This document shows positions 11,390 to 21,136 of a DNA stretch of 34,033 nt, one piece after another; the stretch's first letter is position 1; every line of letters begins with the position of its first letter. The position numbers were made by a program, and so were the translations under genes. This DNA comes from Halocafeteria seosinensis (Eukaryota; Sar; Bigyra; Bicosoecida), in NCBI GenBank assembly GCA_001687465.1, contig LVLI01000149.1, forward strand, positions 1-34,033, given 5' to 3'. The notes under the pieces are model-generated. The model saw only the letters and a program-made list of their open reading frames with translations, did no database searches and was not told the DNA's origin.

Positions 11390-12762
11390 CTATCCCAAGC
11401 ACCCTACAGCGTGAAAACTCTGACTTCGAGACAAATCAGAAGAAACTTCGTTTCTGTGAGAAACCAGAGGCTCAGTAATTAGTGGAGTAGGATAGCTCAT
11501 ACTCGCGAAACCGTTGCTACGTATCCACGGGTGCTCCAAAATGTTGCTCATCGTGCATCGCTCCCCAGCATTCACCCTCAGCATTCTTAGTAATAAATGC
11601 TTTACTGATGGCATTTCCGCATTCGACGATTTAGGCCATAAAAATTCGCAAATTTCACAATGACTTGCTGAATCTCCAAAGTCCTCTGGATTAGTTAGTG
11701 AAGTGTCACTGTAGAGTTGCCGAAGCTCCTCTTCTAAAGATACCATTTTTTCCATTTGGTCAGTGGCTTGAAGAAATGAAACGAACCACGGATCTCTCCT
11801 AGAAGATTGATGAAATGGGGGTCTTCCTGTAAGTGCCACATATAGAAGTATGCCAAGACTCCACACATCACCCCTTGTAGCTTCCCAACGATATTTCGCG
11901 CGAGAAGAGCCTTGAGCGAGGTCATGTTGCAAGGATACTTCCGGAGCGGCGTACAGCAAAGTTCCTCTCACATGGCGACTCCATATTCCTTGCTCCGATA
12001 CTGCGCTCTCTTGGTCCACGCTCAACGACGATCCCCAATCGCTTACTCGAATATGCCCGTCCATTCCGATCAGAACATTTTCTGGTTTGATATCGCAATG
12101 TGCAACTCCTCGAATATGTGCGAACTGGAGAGCTGCAATAAAGTCCATACGATATGGCTCAAGAATAACTGCAAACCTCAAAGTATGGCTTCGTACCTTC
12201 GCAGATCTGGCGGATGCACTTCCGGGAAGTGTCCTCCGGCAGTTTCCCGACCCGTCGGATCTCAATGAGCAAGTCAGATTGAGCCAGTTCCATTGGCAAC
12301 ACTAATGTTTTTGTTAGCGATTTTGTAGGTGTAATTGGTTCCACTGACTCATGGAGGCCAAATTTCGTGGAGTCAACTTTGGCTACTTTCCGCGTCCGCA
12401 GGATGTACGGGGAACTATTCTCCGCACTCGATTGCAGCCGAACCCACTGTTTTTATCAAGCAAGAGGAGGAAGAGCTGTGTAATACACAAGGACCTCTTC
12501 CCAAGTTAGAGAAACATACAGCTTCGTTTTCGTTCCTGGCTGCTTCGATCGTGTGATAGCATTTAAGCGCCATTGGTTTCGAGTGCTGGAAGGCGTAATA
12601 CACCATGGCGTCGCCGCCTCTGCCTATCCTCTTCTGCACTCCCAAGAAGGCTGTGAAGGACGTCAATATCCAGCAAGATACCATAGATACACCTACTCTG
12701 ATAAAGATAGAGCTCGTCCGAAGATTCTGGCTCTGTCTGTCTGAAACGGGAGACGAGTCCAT
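11390..12762 (-). CDS. Ser/Thr protein kinase with HCD/DWG motifs, copy B
   Basis: Predicted 390-residue kinase. Exons on the minus strand: 12762-12697, 12633-12520, 12446-12197 and 12132-11390. It has the glycine loop IGRGGDAMVY (25-34), Lys46 in MALK, catalytic HCDIKPEN (155-162), DWG (175-177), AAPE, DVWSLGILLYVALTGRPPF and LEHPW near the end, then a tail of about 40 residues absent from copy A. The second intron was set by aligning ENEA|WVRLQSS with EEAA|RKQLHFESS of copy A; another donor 33 nt further in is possible but would make a 40-nt intron. Intron 1 (63 nt) is in frame and has no stop, so unspliced reading is also open. The gene is an inverted paralogue of copy A with all three intron positions shared. 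Substrate unknown. Confidence 0.85.
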
Positions 12763-14267
12763 TGTCGCGTAATACTGGTACAAACTCCTTTCTCACAATA
12801 CTATTGCCAACATGAGAGTTGAGGCTTAATTAATATTTTTTCTCTTTAATAATGGCACACAAAAGTCGTTATTCGTGGTATGTGATTTCAAATCTTGCTA
12901 CGCATTTGGCTTGGAACAATCCAGTATCTCCTGCCGTATCTTGTTGCGGGATTCGTGGCAATATTGCGACCAAGTACGGTTTCTCGGAGAGTCTTTCTCC
13001 CGCCGATGCACAACTAGTGTCTCTCTCATACGAAACTCGCTTCTCATACGCTCTACGCTCAGTGGAGACCTTCTTGAGGCCCATGCTGAATCCTGAATCA
13101 ATTCAGCAATTCACCGGATGCAAGGTAGACAAAGAAGTTGAGAGCATACCTCATTCATCTTCTCGTCTTGTTTTGGGGCTTTACAACCAGTGTTTGCAGT
13201 TCAAAGCGAAAAAGTAAAGAAGGAAAATAGTGCAGGAATGCATGATGTACTGGTATTGGTATTTTCCTTTGTTCACGAACTCTTCATGCCACTCTCCCAC
13301 TTTGTATTAAAACTACTGTATGCGACAGCATCAAGTGAGTCCGTGTCCCCATCGCATGCTTGCTTCGCAGTCAATTCTTGCATGTCTTTACTGCTTTATC
13401 GATCTCACTGTGACTTAGTCCTTTCAGAGAGGCATCTCTACGCAGCACTTGCACTACTATAGTGCATATGGTCGAATGACATCAAATACGGATAGTAGTA
13501 CCAGTGAACTTCACATTGCCAGAAAAGTTGGCGCCAGAAATTGCACCAACTCAACAAATCCTACCTGGTACAGCATTAATCCCAACTCTAACGGGAGTCA
13601 CATTGCACATTGATCTTGGTATTTTATTTGCGGTATCCTCCTAGAGTGCCCTTTCTACCGTCAGAGGGCGACGAGGATGTGGAGGTGAGCGAAAGGATGC
13701 CATGCCTCAGGATGGGAACAGTACAAGAGCTGTTTTCACCACTTCGCACCACGTTTATTCAGCAAGCAAACAAGAAATTGAGGAAGTGGAATTGATGGAG
13801 CTCATGGTGGTACGGGAGGAATTCAGAGGAATCTACCGGTCCGCTTGGAGTTCGGGAAGAAGAACTGCCGTTTAGCGTTAGCTTTAACGTATACAGGGAC
13901 ACAGGCTATAAAATTGTCAAGGCCTGGGTAATCGGCGGGATTCCCTGCTGCTGGAAATGCTGAATTAACACAGTTGAACTAACAGTAGTTTCTTCCTCGT
14001 GAAAACTGCCTGTTTCACTTTGACGGGAAAGGGCTCAGTGCATTCTCTGACAGCTTCTATGAGCCTCTACATTCGATACCAAATTATGAAGATATAAGTA
14101 TACATGATGGCTAGGTGCTGACTCCACCTCCTCGTATCATAAGAGAGCGCGTGACTGCGAGTCCAAGCCGCACAGGAACGGAAACAACTCTAAGTCCGAT
14201 CTTTACTGAATTGGTATGCAAGTGAGTAAATTTCGAGTTGCGTATTGAATAGTCAGGCAGTTAGATA
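12763..14267. other. intergenic, no supported gene
   Basis: About 1.5 kb between the kinase B promoter and the 3' end of the YeeE transporter. A 121-codon plus frame at 12852-13217 starts with ATG but overlaps four other open frames in the same place, which suggests chance. Frames at 13190-13462 and 13610-13795 show no domain. Confidence 0.4.
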
Positions 14268-15447
14268 TTAAGCTTGGATTTCGGGTTCCCCAGACAGTGG
14301 AGTCTTCCCTATATCACCTTGCTTTGGCTTTTGCTTGGGTTCGTTTTCAGTCTCCAGATAAGCTTTACCCACTTTTGCCACTATCAAACCAACTGCCATA
14401 GCAGGAAGGAAGACTGCTGCTGTCAAGGCTATACCTGCTCCAACCTGCGCCAGGGCAGGTCCTGGACATAATCCCGAGAGGCCCCAGCCTAGTCCAAACA
14501 TCCAAGCGCCCAGGAGCATCTGCAAAGTAATTTCAGTCGAGCAAGCGTTGTCATAAGAACAGCCTAGCATGGTGCAACCCCTCTTGCTTGCGTATCTGAA
14601 TGCTGGTAGTGAGACGAGAACAGCTCCACCCATGACAAAGATTACTTGTGGATCCCAATTTGTCCCATTCAGAAAACCGACGACCTTAGATCGCCGTGTC
14701 ATTCCACCATATATCAGGCCGATTGCAAATATGCAACCTGCACTAAGCGGGATAATAGATTTTTGGAAGGCTTCTCCTTTGTGCATACTCTTATATAGCA
14801 TGACTCCCGCCAGGATGAGTTCTGATGCAATCATCGCATACGATAACTCCTCTAGCGGTTCCACGCATATCTCCGGGTTATCCGTTGTCAAGAACGAGGA
14901 AATATTGTTGATTGTGGTAGCCATCGCAAATCCCGAAGTTAAGAAGGTAATCACTGCTGCTAGCGAGCGTTTACTCAGTCTGCCTAGACCGCAAACTCCA
15001 TGCCCTGCCGTTCAAGTAAGGCGGACGGTTGATGGTAACTGGTTGGGTGCCACGTAAGCCTGTCTTGCAAACTTACCGCTTGTACATCCGTTTCCTAACT
15101 TAGTGCCTATCCCCACTAGCAGTCCTCCAAGAAGAGCACCGGCTATTGTATTTTCTTTAATTGATGAATCGCTGATGAAGTATGAATCGTCTAACAGTCC
15201 CCATATTGATGAAACTAGCAACAGCCCCGCCAGCCATAATCCTTTCCAATGATATGAGTGCTTTTCTAGCACAAGTACCCCCGAAAATATTCCGCTTATA
15301 CCTGCAGGGAAGGGCATTCTATGAAAGCTCAAGAAGATAAAGGGCAACTAGGAACGTTTACTTACCTGTTCGTTCTCCCGTTGTATGGAGGAGAAACGCA
15401 GTGGATAGTCCAATAATTAAGCCGCCTATAAGTCCTTCCCACCACAT
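14268..15447 (-). CDS. YeeE/YedE-family sulfur compound (thiosulfate-type) transporter
   Basis: Predicted 347-residue membrane protein of the YeeE/YedE (TsuA-like) family, whose characterised bacterial members import thiosulfate; a related sulfur compound is possible. Exons: 15447-15366, 15301-15077 and 15004-14268, with introns GTAAGT...CTGCAG and GTAAGT...GGCAG. The joined protein starts MWWEGLIGGLIIGLSTAF. It carries both family signatures: GNGCTSGHGVCGLGRLS (97-113, Cys100 and Cys107) and GWGLSGLCPGPAL (about 275-287, Cys282), which line the substrate path by thiol contacts in known members. Many hydrophobic helices are visible and the length is normal for a one-chain member. The second intron lies inside the first signature. 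The 3' end of a BLH-like gene lies just upstream on the same strand, as in bacterial sulfide-response operons. ATG at 15447 is the first after an in-frame TAG. Confidence 0.92.
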
Positions 15448-16275
15448 TGCTGCAGAGGAAGTACTTGTAACGAAGTTAATGTTCCCCAATTGAATATTGG
15501 CCTATTTTTCGCGTAGTTGAAATGAAATTTGGGATCAGGTATCTATGCAAAACACCAATACATGTATTTTTCATAATTATCTGCATCTGGAAACATCAGT
15601 CCAATCAGCTGATGGTTCCGGAGTTTGAACGTCGGAGATAGCTGATGGAAGTTAGTGCATCAGCTGCAGTGGCGTGCGGAGACTTATTATAAGCTACATT
15701 ACGGCAGAGGTGTACCCATATAGCGTCTGTGGCGCACAGGGGGTGGATCAGTTGTATGCAAGAGCAGCATCATACGTTCTTCAAAAACATGTCCATTTTC
15801 CTTTTCTTGCTATTTATATTCCGATGCAGCCATGACCCATGAAACAGCCACAGGGAAAATATTAAACTCTTAACGAATTTATTGCACTTCTTGAGGAAGT
15901 TATTTATTACTTTCGGGCTCGTGAAGACCGCATACTTTGTTGGCAGGCAACGCCTTATCTCATCTGTGGATTCGATACATCAGAGTACGGTCGTCACTCA
16001 ATCCCGTATATCTATATACGCAAAATAAGTACTACATACCAATGAATTTTGGATAAGGAAGATTCAATTTGTGCATCAGATCTGCGAATTCCTCTTGACG
16101 CAAAGTGAGCCGAGGATTCAAAGCGCGTTCCTCAGCGACCGTCGTAAGCATACGCCCCTGTGATTTATAGGAGGCGCGTACAAATCTAATACGCATTAAG
16201 GAAAGAGCAGTCATTCAATAAAAAAGTGCATACCTTGTAGTCATGAGCTGGATAGAGCGCGCAGTGCTCTGGTAG
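15316..16275 (-). repeat. duplicated block, copy A (YeeE 5' end to BLH 3' end)
   Basis: This stretch matches 21800-22775 in the same orientation, with scattered substitutions and small indels. One boundary lies inside YeeE intron 1, immediately next to exon 2; the other lies in the middle of a BLH exon, at the codons for PEHCALYP. It therefore contains YeeE exon 1, the intergenic spacer and the last BLH exons. Confidence 0.9.
15604..15667. promoter_or_regulatory. candidate repeated operator upstream of YeeE
   Basis: ATCAGCTGATGG at 15604-15615, AGCTGATGG at about 15640 and GCATCAGCTGCAG near 15657 form a cluster about 160-210 bp upstream of the YeeE start. The same core, CATCAGCTGATGG, occurs in the BLH/SulP promoter at 24225-24237. 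A shared regulator is an inference from this match only; E-box-like CAGCTG cores also arise by chance. Confidence 0.4.
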
Positions 16276-16379
16276 CATACATTGGAGCAGCGCTTCAATG
16301 TCTGATTGTCTCGTAGTCTGTGCGCCGCAGGCGAAAAATTTTTGCCCTGTCCTCGTAGTCTCAGCATACTCCGTCGACA
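15900..16379 (-). pseudogene. 3' fragment of a BLH/ETHE1-type gene with a foreign 5' exon
   Basis: The last exons of the BLH gene at 22407-23954 are repeated here: 16157-16040 (GRMLTTVAEERALNPRLTL...) and about 15958-15900 ([16 protein letters not shown], stop). The exon before them ends [13 protein letters not shown] at 16234, keeping the last metal-ligand His. Upstream of PEHC the sequence is unrelated to BLH: an acceptor TTACAG leads into STEYAETTRTGQKFFACGAQ, in frame. The first two thirds of the gene, including HxHxDH, are absent. A 5-nt insertion (ATGAG) at the last acceptor can be absorbed by a shifted splice. It is either a truncated relic or the end of a chimeric transcript. Confidence 0.8.
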
Positions 16380-16431
16380 CTGTAAGGAAAGCACTCTACT
16401 CTTAAGCACTAATTACTGCTGTCCCACTTGG

Positions 16432-16554
16432 GAGTCCGTACTCTCACGAAGTGTGTACCGTTGTTCACCTGTGAGTCCCTACTCTCACGAAGTGTGCGCC
16501 GCTGTTCACCTGTGAGTCCCTACTCTCACAAGGTGTGCACCATTTATCACCTGT
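16432..16554. repeat. three 41-bp tandem repeats
   Basis: Units start at 16432, 16473 and 16514 with GAGTCCSTACTCTCAC and end with CACCTGT; a partial fourth GAGTCCCTA follows. Units differ at a few positions. The GAGTC word resembles the eroded repeats near the left end of the window. Confidence 0.85.
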
Positions 16555-16845
16555 GAGTCCCTAATGTGCACATGATAGATCATTTCTTGGGGAATCTTGG
16601 GTCACTTGTAGAGTAATGTTAGGTTTTCTTTTATTTTTCCTCAATCTGTGTAAGAGTAAATACAATACACACAGGTTATCCCAAGAAGTGCGTGCCGCTG
16701 AGTCCCGATTGCTAAAGTTGCCTGCTTCAGGCTGCTTGGGAGTCTTCGTAGTACAGTGTAGTTCTAGAAGACCGCTAAAATAGTACCGCAGCGGAAAATG
16801 TTCTCCATGAAGTTTGGACACCCTTTCCACGTATGAGTCCCGCTC

Positions 16846-17142
16846 GTGAAACCTTGCGAGTATGGGGTTCGGATCGTAACACGCCTTCTAAATACGGAGA
16901 AGGCGTTCATTCATGATCCCGTTGAGGAACCAATCAAGATTGAGGAAGAGGTGGATGAAGAAGAGACTCAGATTTGTCATCCGCGAAAGCGCGGACGCTT
17001 TGAAATTGCTATCGCAGCGCCTCCTCAAGGGAAGACACAAATAGAAGAGGAAATCGAACGGATACTACACCTCATCAGGAGAAAAGGATTTGATTCTCAT
17101 TTGCCCCCTACTGTACTCAGGAGAAAGATAACACACGGATGA
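16846..17142 (+). CDS. possible small acidic protein or exon, unrecognised
   Basis: A frame with strong compositional bias: EEPIKIEEEVDEEETQ followed by RKRGRFE, then an amphipathic IEEEIERILHLIRRKGFD. This looks like real coding sequence, but it has no ATG; the frame opens with GTG, so an upstream exon would be needed. After RRKITHG it meets TGA, while the next frame continues KERRVIAEKEGVPFLQ before a stop, so a frameshift or unseen intron may lie near 17135. No family recognised. It may be a relic of the mobile element debris to its right. Confidence 0.3.
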   Translation: MKPCEYGVRIVTRLLNTEKAFIHDPVEEPIKIEEEVDEEETQICHPRKRGRFEIAIAAPPQGKTQIEEEIERILHLIRRKGFDSHLPPTVLRRKITHG

Positions 17143-18313
17143 AGGAGCGAAGAGTTATTGCGGAAAAGGAGGGAGTTCCTTTCTTGCAGGGAGCAGATGA
17201 GGTGTCACCGTGACACAGACCGTACCACCAGAAATACTCTTTCAGAATAAAGGAATCTCTTATACTGTGCACGTATGGTATAACTAGTAATGATATCATA
17301 CTCCATTCAAGTAAAGCTTACATATATCCATACAAGGAATAGTCGACTGAGCCCACCTCCGCCGCTCAAGGACATTCGTGGGAGGCGAGGAATCGGCGTT
17401 CCCATGTCCCCATATGACCATAGTGCGTATGCCAGGAGGCTCAGGACGTATTCTTTCACCTCCAGGAACTAAGAGCGGAGCACCGTGTTGTACGCGTTTG
17501 TTTGGTCCATCGAGATCGTTGCTACTCCTCCATGTCGCAGATTGTTCGTCAATAGCTGCGTGATTTCTCCTGGCCCCTTCTGTACCGAGGGCAAACTGGT
17601 GTGGGGCCAAGAGCTCACAAAATTGTTGTTTGAATTCCTGCGCTACCGTCCGATGTAAGTCGAAAAAGGGTCTCGTCTATTGCTATTGGTTTCATTGTGC
17701 TACCGTCCGATGTAAGTCGAAAAAGGGTCTCGTCTATTGCTATTGGTTTCATCTTCGATATTGCCTTGTTTACCGCATCGGTTGATGCTTGGTAGAGTGT
17801 TGTCCCCTGCGGTCCTTCATGTCTGATGGCTGCCAGCTGGTCTCGGCTGCTCGCGGGTGTAGTTCCTCAAGTTTTCGTAGTGTCTCCTCTGTCCGCAGGG
17901 CTTTATTCGTGCACGTAAGGGCCGATACTGCTTTTCGATCTTCGCCCTCGCGTAGTTGTTGTCTGCATTTCTAAATCCTTTTGGCCATGGGAATGGTTGG
18001 TTCCTGGTTCCCTTCTCCGTCGGGATCCATGGTCTTCCCCTCCTGCCATTGTTCCTAGAGCGGCTTTTCGGTCGCACCGATGCCGCGAACAGAAACTGGG
18101 ATGCGCACCGACACCAGAAGTACACCCGGCCACGAAGGATATCGAAAACCTCGTGACACTCTGAAAAACCGGAGAGGCGACCGTAGATGCGGAACTAGAG
18201 GCCTGGAACAAGCTCAGCCACACGCTAGGACACCGAGAGCCTGAGCAGCGGTGACAACGGACAATGCCTCTGCGCGGTAAGTATTCCTGCAAGATAAGGT
18301 TCACATACAAGCA
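17143..18313. other. mobile-element debris, no intact gene
   Basis: Between the acidic frame and the RNase H remnant. Minus-strand frames here are long and Arg/Pro/Ser-rich, compatible with the trailing part of a retroelement, but none carries a clear domain. Confidence 0.4.
17642..17752. repeat. 57-bp tandem duplication
   Basis: Two essentially identical units begin with GCTACCGTCCGATGTAAGTC at 17642 and 17699 and run to GGTTTCAT. Their near identity indicates a recent duplication. Confidence 0.9.
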
Positions 18314-19131
18314 GGTATGTGTCCTGATGTGCTCAGCGAGCGACCTCGTGTTTGGGTATGCTTTGCTGCAGGCGGCGTAGTCGTCATAGTAGGACGTCAG
18401 CGTTCCTCCTGTGCGGGCGCCTGTTTTCCGGTGGCTGCGGGTGCCGCGATATGCTTGCATCCTGTGGCGTCGTATCTAAAGGTATATCGGAGGTTGGTCT
18501 ACGCTGAAGAAGTCTGCTTCCGTTAGCCTGTAGTTTTCCTGGGAGGGATACCAATTTTGCATCTTGTCTCACCAGGTTATGTTGGTCGCTCCAGTGCTCT
18601 AGCGTCGCATTGGAAGTTGATTGTGTGCTTTGTGAGGCCGTCTGCAAATGTGTTGGCTTCTCTTGGGACCTGTCCTATTCTCAGGCGATATAGGTTAGGA
18701 ATCTTCTCCAGATCTTCCAGCTTCTTGGTGCATCTTTGGTACCATGGTATTACATTGTATTTGGGGTTCATTTACGACGTAGCGCTGTTGTAATTGTTTC
18801 ACTACTGTGGTGGAGTTCTCGAGCACTTCGGGTTCCAACTGTCACTTCCTCATTGATAGTGTCGAGGAACTCGATGCTTAATTGTGGTGCGAGGTCCGCA
18901 GAGGCCGTTTTGGCCAGGTTGTTCTTAGAACAACCTCGTATCTGGTCCTAAGAACATGCGTCTCCATGCGTACTCGTCTGTCCTTCCGTCTCCTGTTTTA
19001 AGGAGGCACGTCGTTTGCGCCCCATCGAGGCCGGGATTGCCTCGTGCAGCCCCATCAAAATAGATTTGCAGCTCTACGACGCTCTGTACAGTTGTCCCAA
19101 ATTTTATATAACGAAGCCAGATACCAATCAT
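18314..19131 (-). pseudogene. RNase H-bearing retroelement remnant
   Basis: On the minus strand, LQIYFDGAARGNPGLDGA near 19070-19015 is the first strand of an RNase H1-type domain with its leading catalytic Asp. About 400 bp further on, RIGQVPREANTFADGLTK matches the end of such domains with the last acidic residue. The part between is broken by stops and frame changes (NNLAKTASADLAP in a shifted frame recalls the usual TNNxAE motif). Further downstream, 18400-18314 reads CSKAYPNTRSLAEHIRTHT, a C2H2 finger that lacks its first Cys. RNase H followed by a zinc finger fits the 3' end of a non-LTR retrotransposon. No reverse transcriptase was found. Confidence 0.65.
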
Positions 19132-19184
19132 GAATCCGCTTACGGTAACATATAATAAGCAGTATCACGAAAAAAAAGGACTAT

Positions 19185-19660
19185 ACAAGAGAAAAATATA
19201 AAACATATAAAGAGAGAGATACAGAGAATTGTAACCAAAAATTTTAATGCGGATATTGCAATTCATTCATTCGTAATGAGGATGAGGCTCCCCATCAAGA
19301 CTAGAAAGTGTCAAAAGCTTCAACTTTAAAATAAACCGTTAACACATTAGATGTTTACGAGTAATTACCACTTGGTACTTCTACAAAAAAGCAATATCAA
19401 AAACATTATCTAAATTTTATACTTAATTTATATTTAGTTTCTGAATCTGCAATTTAAGCCCCTAACTCACGCAGAAAAAAGCTTTCCCCTATCCCGTATT
19501 ACTGCGTATTTTTCCTCTGACTTTTCGAGTAAATCCCCATTAAAGATTTTATATGCTTTTGCTTTGACTCTAGTACTTTTACCCCTTGAACAAATTTTTT
19601 CATTTATTTGATAAAACTTATATGAGCAAAATTTATATTTGTCCTACAGTGGTAGCAGTG
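19185..19660. other. AT-rich island
   Basis: Base composition changes abruptly to strongly AT-rich, unlike either flank. A minus frame of about 58 codons, read from about 19650, begins after a TAG and includes VKAKAYKIFNGDLLEK; it is Lys-rich and unassigned. Possible sources are an organelle DNA insertion, the tail of a mobile element or an origin-like region. There is no ATG-led gene. Confidence 0.5.
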
Positions 19661-19669
19661 AAGCCTTCT

Positions 19670-20448
19670 CTACTCACCATAGTGCATCTCGTCGCCAAGG
19701 GAAGGACCGCTAATTTTAGGCATTGATATGTGGTCGTTTAGATGTTCCTCATTAATTGGTTCTTCGGTTCCAGAAATGGGGTCTCTAATATCTTGTGGTA
19801 AGAACGGGAAGTTGCTCGGTGCCGATGGACAACTTGACTCAGAAGAAAGGCTAGCAAGGGCATTCCTTAGATGGTATATGACCATATTCTTGTACTGTAT
19901 CATTCTGTCCTGCTCCGACAGCTTCTCTTCCATCATTCTTATTCGCTGTTTGAGCTCGTGCCTTTCTTTCTCCTTCCTCTTCCGGCTCTCGGCGGCGGTA
20001 AATCTATTCTTCAATTTCCTTGCTGCCTTCCGGGCCTCTGGTCTGTGCACGTGACAACATAAAGCCAAAATTGCTCTTCAAAAGTGAAGCGTAGCTGAAC
20101 TTACCCACTGCCTTTGGCGATACGCTTTAGCTCCTCATTGGAGAGAATGGTAGCGAACTTTTCTGTCCCCTCCGCGTCTTGGTCTTGCGAGGGAGACTCG
20201 AAACCGCTCGCCATGGGCTTTTCGCCCGGATCATGCCTGCACCTTTTATTAGATATCCTGAACTGGCCATACCCTTGGTCTTCACCTTCAAATATATCAG
20301 CGGCATTTGCGCACATGTTCGAGTTTACTGAGGAGTTGCTGCATCCATTCAACAACGATTCTACGAAGAGGCTGTGCTCCCCGGATGCTTCGCCAACTCC
20401 GGTGGTTGGAACACTGGCCGATTCCCAAGCCTCTAGAACTTGCTCCAT
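19670..20448 (-). CDS. bZIP transcription factor
   Basis: Predicted nuclear DNA-binding protein of 238 residues. Exon 1 is 20448-20105 and exon 2 is 20042-19670; the 62-nt intron (GTAAGT...CACAG) splits a Gly codon. The join reads AKGSG|PEARKAARKLKNRF, completing the basic region with the bZIP signature N-x7-R in NRFTAAESRKRK. A leucine-zipper-like coil with Leu, Ile and Met at heptad sites follows (HELKQRIRMMEEKLSEQDRM). The N-terminal half is acidic and Ser/Asn-rich, the C-terminal tail short and acidic. An in-frame TAG sits two codons before the chosen ATG. It lies between the two halves of the sulfur gene set. Fungal bZIP proteins such as Cys-3 and Met4 control sulfur genes, so a local regulatory role is plausible but not shown. 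Confidence 0.88.
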
Positions 20449-21101
20449 CTCCTAGCACTACGATAGCTTGCCGAACTGAGAGAAGTTTCGTTAGATATAA
20501 CAGGTGAACCTCGACAAGTGGTGGAAATACGGTAGACGTTCGGATCCTACAACCTGGCAAGACTCCTCTCTAAGTGCGCTGGCGAACGAGTGTGGGCGCG
20601 TGTGCTCAGTCCAGTTTTTTTATTGTTGAGCTCTAGGCAAATTGATGCTATGGTACTGTCTATCGATCACATAAATCGAAGGTATATGTTCGGCAAGCTC
20701 GCACCTGGTGTCCAATTTTACAAATGTAACTTATTTGAGTATACAGCTGCTGGCGCAAAGCACTCGATTCGTTCGCAGAACATAAATTTGGAACACCATC
20801 TCGGCGAAGGTCTGCCACTGGACTGCCAAGCCCATGCGAACCACGAACTATTACGAGCAAAACCGAAGAAACATGATAGCTAACTTTTCATAAATACATA
20901 AGTAACATTGTTGCCGTGCTGAGTAATATTGTTGCTGATGCTGAGGCAGAGAGAGTGTACCGGAATTGCTGTCGGTAACAGGCATTGTGAACCAACAGTT
21001 TCGCTTCGCTGGCTGCCAGCTGTTAATGACAGCTTGTCATTGGCCATGTGAAGAAGAATACACTGTGGGACATCGCAACCATGCAACATTCTGCAGTTGC
21101 T

Positions 21102-21136
<35 letters not shown>

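Noticed and set aside
12447-12486. 40-nt version of kinase B intron 2
   Set aside because: The GTATGT donor at 12519 gives a normal 73-nt intron and an exon of the same length (114 nt) as in kinase A.
12852-13217. 121-codon plus frame starting with ATG
   Set aside because: Four other frames are open over the same bases, so openness here reflects composition; no domain seen.
14569-15057. 162-codon plus frame over the YeeE gene
   Set aside because: Antisense shadow of the transporter; it lacks any family motif of its own.
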